DNA of 8,973 bases from an uncultured Tabrizicola sp. (GTDB taxonomy: Bacteria > Pseudomonadota > Alphaproteobacteria > Rhodobacterales > Rhodobacteraceae): the NCBI GenBank assembly GCA_937858255.1, contig CALLZQ010000740.1, forward strand, positions 1-8,973, in the 5' to 3' direction. The first letter of the stretch is position 1. Each line of letters opens with the position of its first letter. The notes under the pieces were generated by a model that saw only the letters and a list, made by a program, of their open reading frames with translations, was not told the origin of the DNA and did not search any database. Made by a program: the position numbers and the translations under genes. Shown here piece by piece: positions 1-5,164 of the stretch.

Positions 1-733
1 GTTTCAGGACAGCGAGCTTGTCCACGCCATAGACAGCGCCGGTCTGCATCATCTTGATGCGGTCACCCTTGCGGATCACGCCGTCGATGACGCGGATCAT
101 GACGACAACGCCGAGGTAGCTATCATACCACGAGTCGACCAGCATCGCCTTGAGCGGGGCCTCGCGGTCGCCCTTGGGCGGGGGCAGGCGGGTGACGATC
201 GCCTCCAGCACATCAGGGATGCCAAGGCCGGTCTTGGCGGAAATCGGGATCGCCTGGCTGGCGTCGATGCCGATCACGTCCTCGATGTTTTCCTTGACCC
301 GGTCCGGTTCCGCCGCCGGCAGGTCGATCTTGTTCAGCACCGGCACAATCTCATGGCCTGCGTCAATCGCCTGATAGACATTGGCGAGGGTCTGCGCCTC
401 GACGCCTTGCGACGCGTCAACAACCAAGAGCGAGCCCTCGACCGCGCGCATCGAGCGGCTGACCTCATAGGCGAAGTCGACGTGGCCGGGGGTGTCGATC
501 AGGTTCAGGATGTATTTGTTGCCATCCTTGGCCGGATATTCGATCCGCACCGTGTTGGCCTTGATCGTGATGCCGCGCTCGCGCTCGATATCCATCGAGT
601 CGAGAAGCTGGGCCTTCATATCCCGCTCGGCCACCGTTCCCGTCATCTGGATAAGCCGGTCGGCGAGCGTGGATTTGCCGTGGTCGATATGGGCCACGAT
701 GGAGAAATTGCGGATGCGATCAAGCTGGGTCAT
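1..733 (-). CDS. lepA: Elongation factor 4 (LepA), N-terminal part, cut by window edge
   Basis: Ribosome-associated translational GTPase that back-translocates or remodels stalled elongation complexes. The reading frame was translated directly from the minus strand, starting at ATG 733-731 and staying open to the left edge (244 codons, about 40% of a ~600-residue family member). Visible motifs are the G1 P-loop AHIDHGKST (residues 14-22), the switch region with ERERGITIK (about 50-58), G3 DTPGH (80-84) and G4 NKID (134-137). The region from about residue 185 onward is the start of the beta-barrel domain II. The start gives the family-typical N-terminus just before [15 protein letters not shown]. 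No clear Shine-Dalgarno precedes it; a TTATAT stretch at 747-742 lies close upstream, so a very short or absent leader is possible but unproven. It is divergent from the DUF2867 gene. The missing C-terminus is only the window boundary. Confidence 0.97.
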   Translation of the reverse strand, partial: MTQLDRIRNFSIVAHIDHGKSTLADRLIQMTGTVAERDMKAQLLDSMDIERERGITIKANTVRIEYPAKDGNKYILNLIDTPGHVDFAYEVSRSMRAVEGSLLVVDASQGVEAQTLANVYQAIDAGHEIVPVLNKIDLPAAEPDRVKENIEDVIGIDASQAIPISAKTGLGIPDVLEAIVTRLPPPKGDREAPLKAMLVDSWYDSYLGVVVMIRVIDGVIRKGDRIKMMQTGAVYGVDKLAVLK

Positions 734-873
734 GGCCGCGCATATAACTTGGAAAACAAGGGGCGGGAAGAGGGGGATTGCGGCAATGCGGACCATGGAA
801 CCCGCGCGGCAGCGGGGCTAGCGTTCCGCCTGCGCGCCGGCGCCCCGAACCGGCCCGGAAAAGGAATGCCCCG

Positions 874-1368
874 ATGCCCGATTGCCACCCTGCCCCACCC
901 TCCTTTCCCCAAGGAACCCTGCTGATCGCCCCGGCAGAGCGGCTGGATTGGGTGCATGTCGGGCGGCGCCTGGTGCCGCTGACGCTGACCGCGCCCGAGG
1001 TCTGGACCCGGGTGATGTCGCGCCCGTTGCCGGGCATGGGGCTGGCCTTTTGGCTGCGCGATGCGATTTCGTCATGGTTCGGCGTGCGGCGGATCGGCGG
1101 CTTTTCCCGCAGGCCGCAAGTGCCCGTCCTGGGCGGGCGGCTGGATTTCTTTACCGTCGAGGCGGTCAGCGACAGCGTGCTGGCCCTGACCGAACGCGAC
1201 CGGCATCTGGAGGGGATGGCCTGTATCACCGCCACCCCCGCCCCCGGCGGCACCGATGTGGCCATCACCGGCTCGGGCCGGCTGCGGTCGCGCTTTGGCC
1301 GGGTCTATATGATTCCCGTCGGGCCAGCCCATCGGCTGATCGTGTGGCTGATGCTGCGCCGCCTCTAG
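874..1368 (+). CDS. DUF2867 domain protein
   Basis: Protein of 164 residues matching my recollection of the DUF2867 family: an N-terminal strand region, a helix with a W-x-R-D type segment (WLRDAISSWFG), a central FFTVEAV-x-D-x-VLAL segment, a 'DRHLEG' turn, and the C-terminal block RFGRVYMIPVGPAHRLIV. Family function is unknown; the fold is thought to resemble START/polyketide-cyclase-like ligand-binding proteins, which I cannot verify here. The ATG at 874 is chosen because AAGGA at 861-865 lies 8 bases upstream. The frame is open back to 778, but that extension is rich in Arg, Pro and Ala and has no family character. It is cytoplasmic by sequence, with no signal peptide or membrane span. 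No GC-rich terminator follows it. Confidence 0.8.
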   Translation: MPDCHPAPPSFPQGTLLIAPAERLDWVHVGRRLVPLTLTAPEVWTRVMSRPLPGMGLAFWLRDAISSWFGVRRIGGFSRRPQVPVLGGRLDFFTVEAVSDSVLALTERDRHLEGMACITATPAPGGTDVAITGSGRLRSRFGRVYMIPVGPAHRLIVWLMLRRL

Positions 1369-1443
1369 GCCCGATTGTTTCAATCTGTTCACAGGTTTCG
1401 CAACAAGCCGTGGTGGTCTGTGGCAACCATCTCCACCAAACCG

Positions 1444-1470
1444 GCCAAAGCATTGGCAAATTCCTGCCAA
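1444..1470. promoter_or_regulatory. Three alternating GCCAA/TTGGC half-sites (candidate operator)
   Basis: GCCAA at 1444-1448, TTGGC at 1453-1457 and GCCAA at 1466-1470 make two overlapping inverted repeats: GCCAA-N4-TTGGC, and TTGGCA-N6-TGCCAA (1453-1470). They lie just upstream of a candidate promoter at 1485-1513 for the small secreted protein, in a 204-base non-coding stretch that otherwise shows only a TGGTGG/CCACCA pair (1411-1416 and 1433-1438). They could be a protein-binding site or mutually exclusive RNA hairpins. No regulator is identified. Confidence 0.35.
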
Positions 1471-1484
1471 CGGGCGCAGCGGCA

Positions 1485-1513
1485 TTGCCTAAACTTCTCC
1501 GAATCGGCACAAT
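1485..1513 (+). promoter_or_regulatory. Candidate sigma-70-type promoter of the small secreted protein gene
   Basis: TTGCCT (1485-1490, 4 of 6 to the -35 consensus) is separated by 17 bases from CACAAT (1508-1513, 4 of 6 to the -10 consensus). Transcription would start near 1520, giving a leader of about 50 bases before ATG 1573. Neither box is strong. Confidence 0.33.
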
Positions 1514-1572
1514 ATCTGCAACAAACGACCCGTGGCGGAGGGAAACCCCGCCCCCGGCATATGAGGCAGCAG

Positions 1573-1884
1573 ATGAAAAAATCCCTTGTTCTGGCCGTTC
1601 TGGCCACAACCCTTATGGCCGCCGCCGCGCCCTCTTTTGCCGGCGCGATTGAATCGGCCTGCCTGCGCTCGGACCGCAAGGCCGCCAACCGCGCGCTTTG
1701 CGGCTGCATCCAGCAGGTCGCCGACATGACGCTGCGCGGATCGGATCAGCGCCGCGTGGTCAGCTTCTTCAAAGACCCGGACAAGGCGCAAAAGGTCAAG
1801 ATGTCGAAATCGACCTCGGACGACGCCTTCTGGGAACGCTACAAAGCCTTTGGCGAGCAGGCCGAGGCCTATTGCGCCTATTGA
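1573..1884 (+). CDS. Small secreted four-cysteine protein, function unknown
   Basis: Protein of 103 residues. Residues 1-23 form a classical signal peptide: MKK, a hydrophobic stretch rich in Leu, Ala and Val, then SFA before the predicted cut. The mature part has four cysteines (C30, C43, C45, C101), the invariant-looking block LCGCIQQVADMTL (42-54) and a C-terminal FWERYKAFGEQAEAYC segment. I recognise it as a small conserved family of Rhodobacteraceae that databases sometimes label 'arginine transporter'; nothing here supports transport, since there is no membrane span after the signal peptide. The even cysteine count and export suggest disulfides in the periplasm. ATG 1573 is preferred over the in-frame ATG 1561 because GAGG (1563-1566) sits 6 bases upstream and MKK starts a standard signal peptide. 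The 3' end overlaps the convergent phosphatase gene by 7 bases. Confidence 0.8.
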   Translation: MKKSLVLAVLATTLMAAAAPSFAGAIESACLRSDRKAANRALCGCIQQVADMTLRGSDQRRVVSFFKDPDKAQKVKMSKSTSDDAFWERYKAFGEQAEAYCAY

Positions 1885-2345
1885 CCCATTAGGGCGGCCA
1901 GCAGGCGGCGTGAGGCGGCCCCGCACAAGTCGATGGTCTGACCGACCCCGCCGGTGTACCATGGATCGGGCATTTCCTGATGCCCGCATTCTGGCACCAA
2001 ATCCAGAAAGAGTTCAGGCCGCACCCCCTGCCCGCCCGCCATCTGGCGACGACGCTCTGCCGCGATCAGATTGCGGCGATCCATCACGAAAATCCTGTCA
2101 AACCGGCTGAAATCCTCGGCCACCAATTGCCTTGCCCGCAAAGCTGACAGGTCATATCCCCGCGCCCGCGCCGCCGCGACCATCGGCGGATGCGGCGGTT
2201 CTCCGATATGCCAGTCGCCGGTTCCGGCACTGTCCAGCGCTACCCGCAGACCGGCCCTGTCGGCCATCCTGGCAAACACCGCCTCAGCCGTGGGTGAACG
2301 GCAGATATTGCCAAGACAGACGAAAAGAATAGCTCTCACAGTCAT
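1878..2345 (-). CDS. Low-molecular-weight protein-tyrosine phosphatase
   Basis: Cytoplasmic phosphatase of 155 residues, the usual length of the LMW-PTP family, which hydrolyses phosphotyrosine or related phosphate esters through a cysteinyl-phosphate intermediate. The N-terminal P-loop is C-x5-R-S: VCLGNICRSPTAE with nucleophile C10, R16 and S17. The general acid Asp is in the DPWY motif (D127-Y130), followed by GG. All catalytic residues are present. The start ATG 2345-2343 gives MTVRAILFVCLGN; the GTG two codons later would also leave a complete P-loop, and no strong Shine-Dalgarno separates them. No tyrosine-kinase or exopolysaccharide genes lie nearby, so the substrate cannot be inferred (the family also includes arsenate reductases, but no ars genes are present). 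It is divergent from cobB with a 28-base gap and convergent, overlapping 7 bases, with the small secreted protein gene. Confidence 0.93.
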   Translation of the reverse strand: MTVRAILFVCLGNICRSPTAEAVFARMADRAGLRVALDSAGTGDWHIGEPPHPPMVAAARARGYDLSALRARQLVAEDFSRFDRIFVMDRRNLIAAERRRQMAGGQGVRPELFLDLVPECGHQEMPDPWYTGGVGQTIDLCGAASRRLLAALMGQ

Positions 2346-2373
2346 CGCCTATGCTTGCCACAAGGGAGAGTTG

Positions 2374-3081
2374 ATGAAAACCATCGTGATCCTGACCGGG
2401 GCGGGCATTTCTGCTGAAAGCGGCCTTGGCACCTTTCGCGACAAGGACGGGCTGTGGACGCGCTATGATCTGGCCGAGGTGGCAACGCCCGAGGGTTTTG
2501 CCCGCAACCCCGCCCTTGTGCATGGATTCTACAATGCGCGGCGCGCCAATGCGGCGGGGGCGGTGCCGAATGCCGCGCATCACGCGCTGGCGCGGTTGGT
2601 GCGCGAATATCCCGGCGCGGTGCATCTGGTCACGCAGAATGTGGACGACCTGCACGAACGCGCCGGAACGCGCGGGGTGATCCATATGCATGGCGCGCTG
2701 ACCGGCGCGCTTTGTGCCGATTGCGGCACCCGCTGGCCTGCCCCGCCAGAGATGTCCGCCGACACGCCCTGCCCCCGCTGCGGTGGCCGGGCGCGACCCG
2801 ACATCGTCTGGTTCGGCGAGATGCCCTACCGCATGGATGAGATTTACACCTTGCTGGCCGAGGCGGATCTGTTCGTGGCCATCGGCACCTCGGGCACTGT
2901 CTATCCGGCCGCCGGTTTCGTGGCCGAGGCGGCGCAGATGGGCGCCGAGACGCTGGAAATCAACCTCGAACCCTCGGGCGGCGTTTTTGACCGGGTGCTG
3001 ACCGGGCCGGCCAGCCGGGTGGTGCCCGCATGGGTCGAGGGGCTGCTCAGCGAAACGCCGGACCGTGGGACCAGAGGGTAA
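2374..3081 (+). CDS. cobB: NAD-dependent protein deacylase, Sir2 family (CobB-like, class III)
   Basis: Sirtuin of 235 residues that removes acyl groups from protein lysines using NAD+, giving nicotinamide and O-acyl-ADP-ribose. Visible motifs: NAD-binding GAGISAESG (9-17), TFRD (20-23), TQNVDDLH (87-94), catalytic His in HMHG (H106), a zinc site of two CxxC pairs (C114/C117 and C133/C136), and GTSG (171-174). The FYNARR stretch places Tyr53 and Arg56 in the Y-x-x-R arrangement that in SIRT5 and E. coli CobB binds succinyl or malonyl groups, so desuccinylase plus deacetylase activity is likely. ATG 2374 is chosen because GGGAG (2364-2368) lies 5 bases upstream; the in-frame TTG at 2371 is less good. 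Its promoter must lie within the 5' part of the divergent phosphatase gene. The last 35 bases overlap the convergent oxygenase gene. Confidence 0.95.
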   Translation: MKTIVILTGAGISAESGLGTFRDKDGLWTRYDLAEVATPEGFARNPALVHGFYNARRANAAGAVPNAAHHALARLVREYPGAVHLVTQNVDDLHERAGTRGVIHMHGALTGALCADCGTRWPAPPEMSADTPCPRCGGRARPDIVWFGEMPYRMDEIYTLLAEADLFVAIGTSGTVYPAAGFVAEAAQMGAETLEINLEPSGGVFDRVLTGPASRVVPAWVEGLLSETPDRGTRG

Positions 3082-3595
3082 GCGACCAGCGCTCGCCCGC
3101 TGTCACCGGCGTCACCCGGGGCAGGACAAAGCTGGGGAACAGCGTCGCCAGCCCGCGCTGGCGCGGCGCCATGGCGATGTTGCTGTCAGGGCGCAATTCC
3201 AGCGCGCCGCCCTCGTAATCCGTGGGCTCTGACAATTGCACCACGATGGTCAGCTTGCGTTTGGCCGCCCAGACCCCAGACCCGATGTCGGAATGCCAGT
3301 CGAAATGCCCCTCGCGCTCGGCGCCATAGCGGGCGACCTGCGGGCTTTCGCCAAATTCCTCAAGGTCGAAACCAAAGCTCTCGCGGTTCGCCTCGGCCAC
3401 GATGCGGACCATCCGGTCCAGCACCCAGTCGGCGCCGGGGATATCATCCAGCCAGCAGATATCGGCGCGGCGGATGGAATGGACCGTCTGTCCCCGCACC
3501 AGCCCCGCGTCCTGCGTGGCGCTGCGGGCAAGCTCGATGATACGGTCACAGTCGTCGGGAGAGAAGGCGTCGGGGGCAAAATGCTGGGCGCGCAT
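3047..3595 (-). CDS. 2-oxoglutarate/Fe(II)-dependent oxygenase (prolyl-4-hydroxylase-like), distal ligand changed
   Basis: Protein of 182 residues of the 2OG-Fe(II) oxygenase (P4Hc/PKHD-like) superfamily, full length for a minimal single-domain member. The double-stranded beta-helix core shows the first two iron ligands in HFDWHSDIG (H101 and D103), then KLTIVVQLS and the YEGGALEL turn (127-134), and the end block FPSFVL-x-RVTPVT with ERWSL, where R169 fits the 2OG-binding Arg. The residue that should be the distal iron-binding His, directly before RVTPVT, is Pro159, encoded by CCC at 3121-3119. A His codon CAC would differ by one base. It may therefore be inactive, altered, or carry a local error. 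The substrate is unknown. The start ATG 3595 has no visible Shine-Dalgarno. It lies downstream of the copper chaperone on the same strand, but a strong terminator separates them. Its 3' end overlaps cobB by 35 bases. Confidence 0.88.
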   Translation of the reverse strand: MRAQHFAPDAFSPDDCDRIIELARSATQDAGLVRGQTVHSIRRADICWLDDIPGADWVLDRMVRIVAEANRESFGFDLEEFGESPQVARYGAEREGHFDWHSDIGSGVWAAKRKLTIVVQLSEPTDYEGGALELRPDSNIAMAPRQRGLATLFPSFVLPRVTPVTAGERWSLTLWSHGPAFR

Positions 3596-3615
3596 GGCCG
3601 GAAAGAGCCGTCATG

Positions 3616-3645
3616 AAAAGGGCACGGACTCAGCCGTCCGCGCCC
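3616..3645 (-). terminator. Intrinsic terminator of the copper unit
   Basis: On the minus strand a 10-bp stem (3645-3636 paired with 3629-3620, one G-U pair) with a 6-base loop GGCTGA is followed immediately by TTTT (3619-3616). It lies 39 bases after the stop codon of the PCu(A)C gene and isolates it from the oxygenase gene. Confidence 0.75.
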
Positions 3646-3684
3646 CGTGCATTAGGTCAAGTCCGCGGCCTGCGCCAGAGGGAC

Positions 3685-4209
3685 TTAGCCGCCGCTCTTC
3701 ATCCCATGGGCCGCATGATCATGCTGCATATGGCCGCCCTGCATCTGCATCGGGCTGGCCTGGCGGTCGTTATCCACTGTCACCTCTATCGTAACCTCGC
3801 CCGCCTGATCGAAGACCAGCGTCAGGGGGAAAGTATCGCCATTCTTCAGATCGGCGGTCAGCCCCATCAGCATGACATGATCGCCACCACGGGCAAGTTC
3901 ATGGATCTCACCCGCCGGAATGGCAAAGCCCTCGGGCACATGCATCATTTTCATGACGCCATCGCCCATGTCCTTGTGGGTGTGCAGTTCGACCTTTTTC
4001 GCCACATCGGCGCGGGCATCGGCCAGGCGTTCATCGGTCTCGGTATTGTTGTGGACGACGAAAAAGACAGCCCCCGATTTGCCCATGCCGGCGGCGCGCG
4101 CATAGGCGTCGTGGACATGCAGGCCGGCGGCATGCTCTTCGGCCATCAGCGGAGAGGCAAGGGTGAACAGGGCAGCAAACGCCACCGAAAGGGTGCGGAG
4201 AGTGATCAT
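3685..4209 (-). CDS. PCu(A)C-type periplasmic copper chaperone
   Basis: Exported copper(I) chaperone of 174 residues; family members (PCuAC, PccA, PcuC) deliver copper to the CuA or CuB site of cytochrome c oxidase in the periplasm. Residues 1-23 form a signal peptide cut after LMA. The copper motif H-x10-M-x21-H-x-M is complete: H78, M89, H111, M113. A C-terminal tail (154-174) is rich in Met and His (M154, M156, H160, M161, H163, H165, H168, M170), a second likely copper-binding region seen in some members. ATG 4209 starts the signal peptide; only a weak GGA lies 9-11 bases upstream, so translation may depend on the upstream gene. It is the second gene of a unit with a CruR-like gene, 45 bases apart, with a perfect inverted repeat at the junction. 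This suggests copper-responsive post-transcriptional control (inference). No Sco or cox genes are in view. Confidence 0.93.
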   Translation of the reverse strand: MITLRTLSVAFAALFTLASPLMAEEHAAGLHVHDAYARAAGMGKSGAVFFVVHNNTETDERLADARADVAKKVELHTHKDMGDGVMKMMHVPEGFAIPAGEIHELARGGDHVMLMGLTADLKNGDTFPLTLVFDQAGEVTIEVTVDNDRQASPMQMQGGHMQHDHAAHGMKSGG

Positions 4210-4236
4210 CTTATAGGATCCATTGCAGAGATGTTG

Positions 4237-4262
4237 AGGTCTGAAGAACGCAGTTCAGACCT
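4237..4262 (-). promoter_or_regulatory. Perfect 9-bp inverted repeat at the CruR-like/chaperone junction
   Basis: AGGTCTGAA (minus strand, 4262-4254) and TTCAGACCT (4245-4237) are perfect complements with an 8-base loop. The first arm contains the stop codon TGA (4257-4255) and last codons of the upstream gene. No T-run follows, so it is not a simple intrinsic terminator. A ribosome paused a few codons before the stop would cover the first arm, so the hairpin is well placed to report ribosome position. Confidence 0.7.
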
Positions 4263-4599
4263 GCTGCGGCGGACCCCGCGCGCGGGCCACCGGTACGGCC
4301 CTCGCGCCCGGCAGTTGCGCGGTGCCATGGGGCAGGCGCACCGCCCGGGACAGCGGTTGTGACGCGACGATGGCCATGGGCAAAGGCCCTGCCAGCATGA
4401 CCCCGGTCAGGCAATCCGGGCAGGGATGCACCGGGCCAACCGGATTGCCTTCGGCATCGACGGAAATGCTGACGATGCCATAACCCGAACAGATGGTGAT
4501 CTGCCCGAAGGCGCTCGCCTGTGTGCGCGCGACCGCCATGGTGCCAGAGGCAAGCGCCAGCACCAGCGACAGGATCAGACTAAGGATCACACGCATCAT
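4255..4599 (-). CDS. DUF2946/CruR-like exported small protein, candidate copper-sensing leader peptide
   Basis: Protein of 114 residues. Residues 1-24 form a signal sequence (MMR, then a Leu/Ile/Val/Ser-rich stretch, AVA before the cut). The mature part has C37 in ITICSGYG, a VDAEGNPV turn (47-54) and the CxxC motif CPDC (60-63) after a His. The C-terminal third is rich in Pro, Ala and Arg and ends ARGPPQQV, giving R108-G109-P110-P111 four codons before the stop. Known relatives are DUF2946 CruR of Bordetella, whose CxxC senses copper as the chain is exported and whose C-terminal RAPP arrests translation, and CutF of Rhodobacter. That this protein does the same is inference from the shared motifs, the copper chaperone directly downstream and the hairpin at its stop. 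No Shine-Dalgarno is visible before ATG 4599; a TATACG stretch at 4613-4608 would put transcription start close to the ATG. It could otherwise be a plain periplasmic copper-binding protein. Confidence 0.85.
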   Translation of the reverse strand: MMRVILSLILSLVLALASGTMAVARTQASAFGQITICSGYGIVSISVDAEGNPVGPVHPCPDCLTGVMLAGPLPMAIVASQPLSRAVRLPHGTAQLPGARAVPVARARGPPQQV

Positions 4600-4656
4600 G
4601 CGCCATGCGTATACAGCGCGCCGGCCAAAGAAAAGAGGGCGAATGCGCGCAAGCGA

Positions 4657-4689
4657 AAAGGCCCCGCGGGTCGCAGCCGCGGGGCCTTT
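4657..4689 (-). terminator. Strong intrinsic terminator after rpmB, symmetrical
   Basis: A perfect 13-bp stem (4657-4669 with 4677-4689) with a 7-base loop has an A-run on one side and a T-run on the other, so it reads as a terminator on both strands. On the minus strand it lies 21 bases after the rpmB stop and ends TTTT. It separates rpmB from the copper unit, whose promoter must then fit in about 56 bases (4600-4655). Confidence 0.9.
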
Positions 4690-4710
4690 CGTATTTTCAG
4701 GATCCGGTGA

Positions 4711-4998
4711 TCAGGCCGCGGCCTGCGCCTTGGCGATCTCTTTCTTGATCTTCAGCGCGGCATCCGACAGCTCTTCGTCGCGGGCCTTGGCCAGATAGGC
4801 GTCAAGACCGCCACGGTGATCGACCGAGCGCAGCGCAGCCGCCGAGATCCGCAGCTTGAACGACTGGCCCAACACGTCCGACATCAGCGTGACGTCGTTC
4901 AAGTTGGGCAGAAAGCGGCGGCGGGTCTTGTTGTTGGCGTGGCTGATGGTGTTGCCAGACATCGGGCCCTTGCCCGTCAGTTCGCAGACGCGCGACAT
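4711..4998 (-). CDS. rpmB: 50S ribosomal protein L28
   Basis: Large-subunit ribosomal protein of 95 residues, the normal alphaproteobacterial length. It has the L28 N-terminus [16 protein letters not shown], then [16 protein letters not shown] and the [21 protein letters not shown] core, with a basic, Ala-rich C-terminal helix. The single N-terminal Cys here is the C+ type remnant, without a full zinc set of four cysteines. ATG 4998 is fixed by AAGGA at 5011-5007, 8 bases upstream, and by the family N-terminus; the frame stays open to 5127 but that extension is not L28. It is monocistronic, with its own promoter (5090-5118) and a strong terminator. Confidence 0.97.
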   Translation of the reverse strand: MSRVCELTGKGPMSGNTISHANNKTRRRFLPNLNDVTLMSDVLGQSFKLRISAAALRSVDHRGGLDAYLAKARDEELSDAALKIKKEIAKAQAAA

Positions 4999-5041
4999 CG
5001 TCGTGATCCTTCGCAGTGAACGCCGGGACTGGCGTCGGGGT

Positions 5042-5075
5042 AAACAAAAGAGACCCCGCCCCATGGCGCGGCCCC
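5042..5075 (-). promoter_or_regulatory. GC-rich imperfect hairpin with T-rich tail in the rpmB leader
   Basis: In the roughly 85-base leader between the rpmB promoter and its start codon, the minus strand forms an imperfect GC-rich hairpin (about 5075-5054, 4 bp plus a mismatch plus 2 bp, loop ATGG) followed by TCTCTTTTGTTT. This resembles a weak intrinsic terminator and could act as an attenuator for L28. The stem has a mismatch, so it may be chance. Confidence 0.3.
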
Positions 5076-5089
5076 GAATTCGATGGCTG

Positions 5090-5118
5090 CGTTTACGCGC
5101 AAGCGCCGGCCCCGTCAA
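5090..5118 (-). promoter_or_regulatory. Probable promoter of rpmB
   Basis: On the minus strand TTGACG (5118-5113, 5 of 6 to the -35 consensus) is separated by exactly 17 bases from TAAACG (5095-5090, a weak -10). It lies downstream of the hrpB terminator and gives a leader of about 85 bases. Good -35 with poor -10 is common in alphaproteobacteria. Confidence 0.55.
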
Positions 5119-5139
5119 GCGATTCACCCCCGCCCGCCG

Positions 5140-5164
5140 AAAAAAGCCATGCCGCTTGCAGCAT
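5140..5164 (-). terminator. Intrinsic terminator of hrpB
   Basis: On the minus strand ATGCTG-CAAG-CGGCAT (5164-5149) forms a 6-bp stem with one G-U pair and a 4-base loop, followed by GGC and TTTTTT (5145-5140). The stem begins at the last base of the hrpB stop codon. Confidence 0.6.

Noticed and set aside
778..873. N-terminal extension of the DUF2867 gene
   Set aside because: No ribosome site and an Arg/Pro-rich sequence unlike the family; ATG 874 has AAGGA at proper distance.
1373..1385. GATTG-TTT-CAATC hairpin after the DUF2867 gene
   Set aside because: Short AT-rich stem with a 3-base loop and no T-run; too weak to call a terminator.
4206..4223. Five-codon micro-ORF (MDPIR) overlapping the chaperone start by ATGA
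   Set aside because: No ribosome site before it and too short to separate from chance, though it could matter if translation is coupled there.
3613..4362. 249-codon open frame on the plus strand
   Set aside because: Antisense to the PCu(A)C and CruR-like genes, both of which have clear motifs and signal peptides; no recognisable domain in the plus frame.
4999..5127. N-terminal extension of rpmB
   Set aside because: The L28 N-terminus begins exactly at ATG 4998, which has AAGGA 8 bases upstream, and the promoter and leader occupy the extension.
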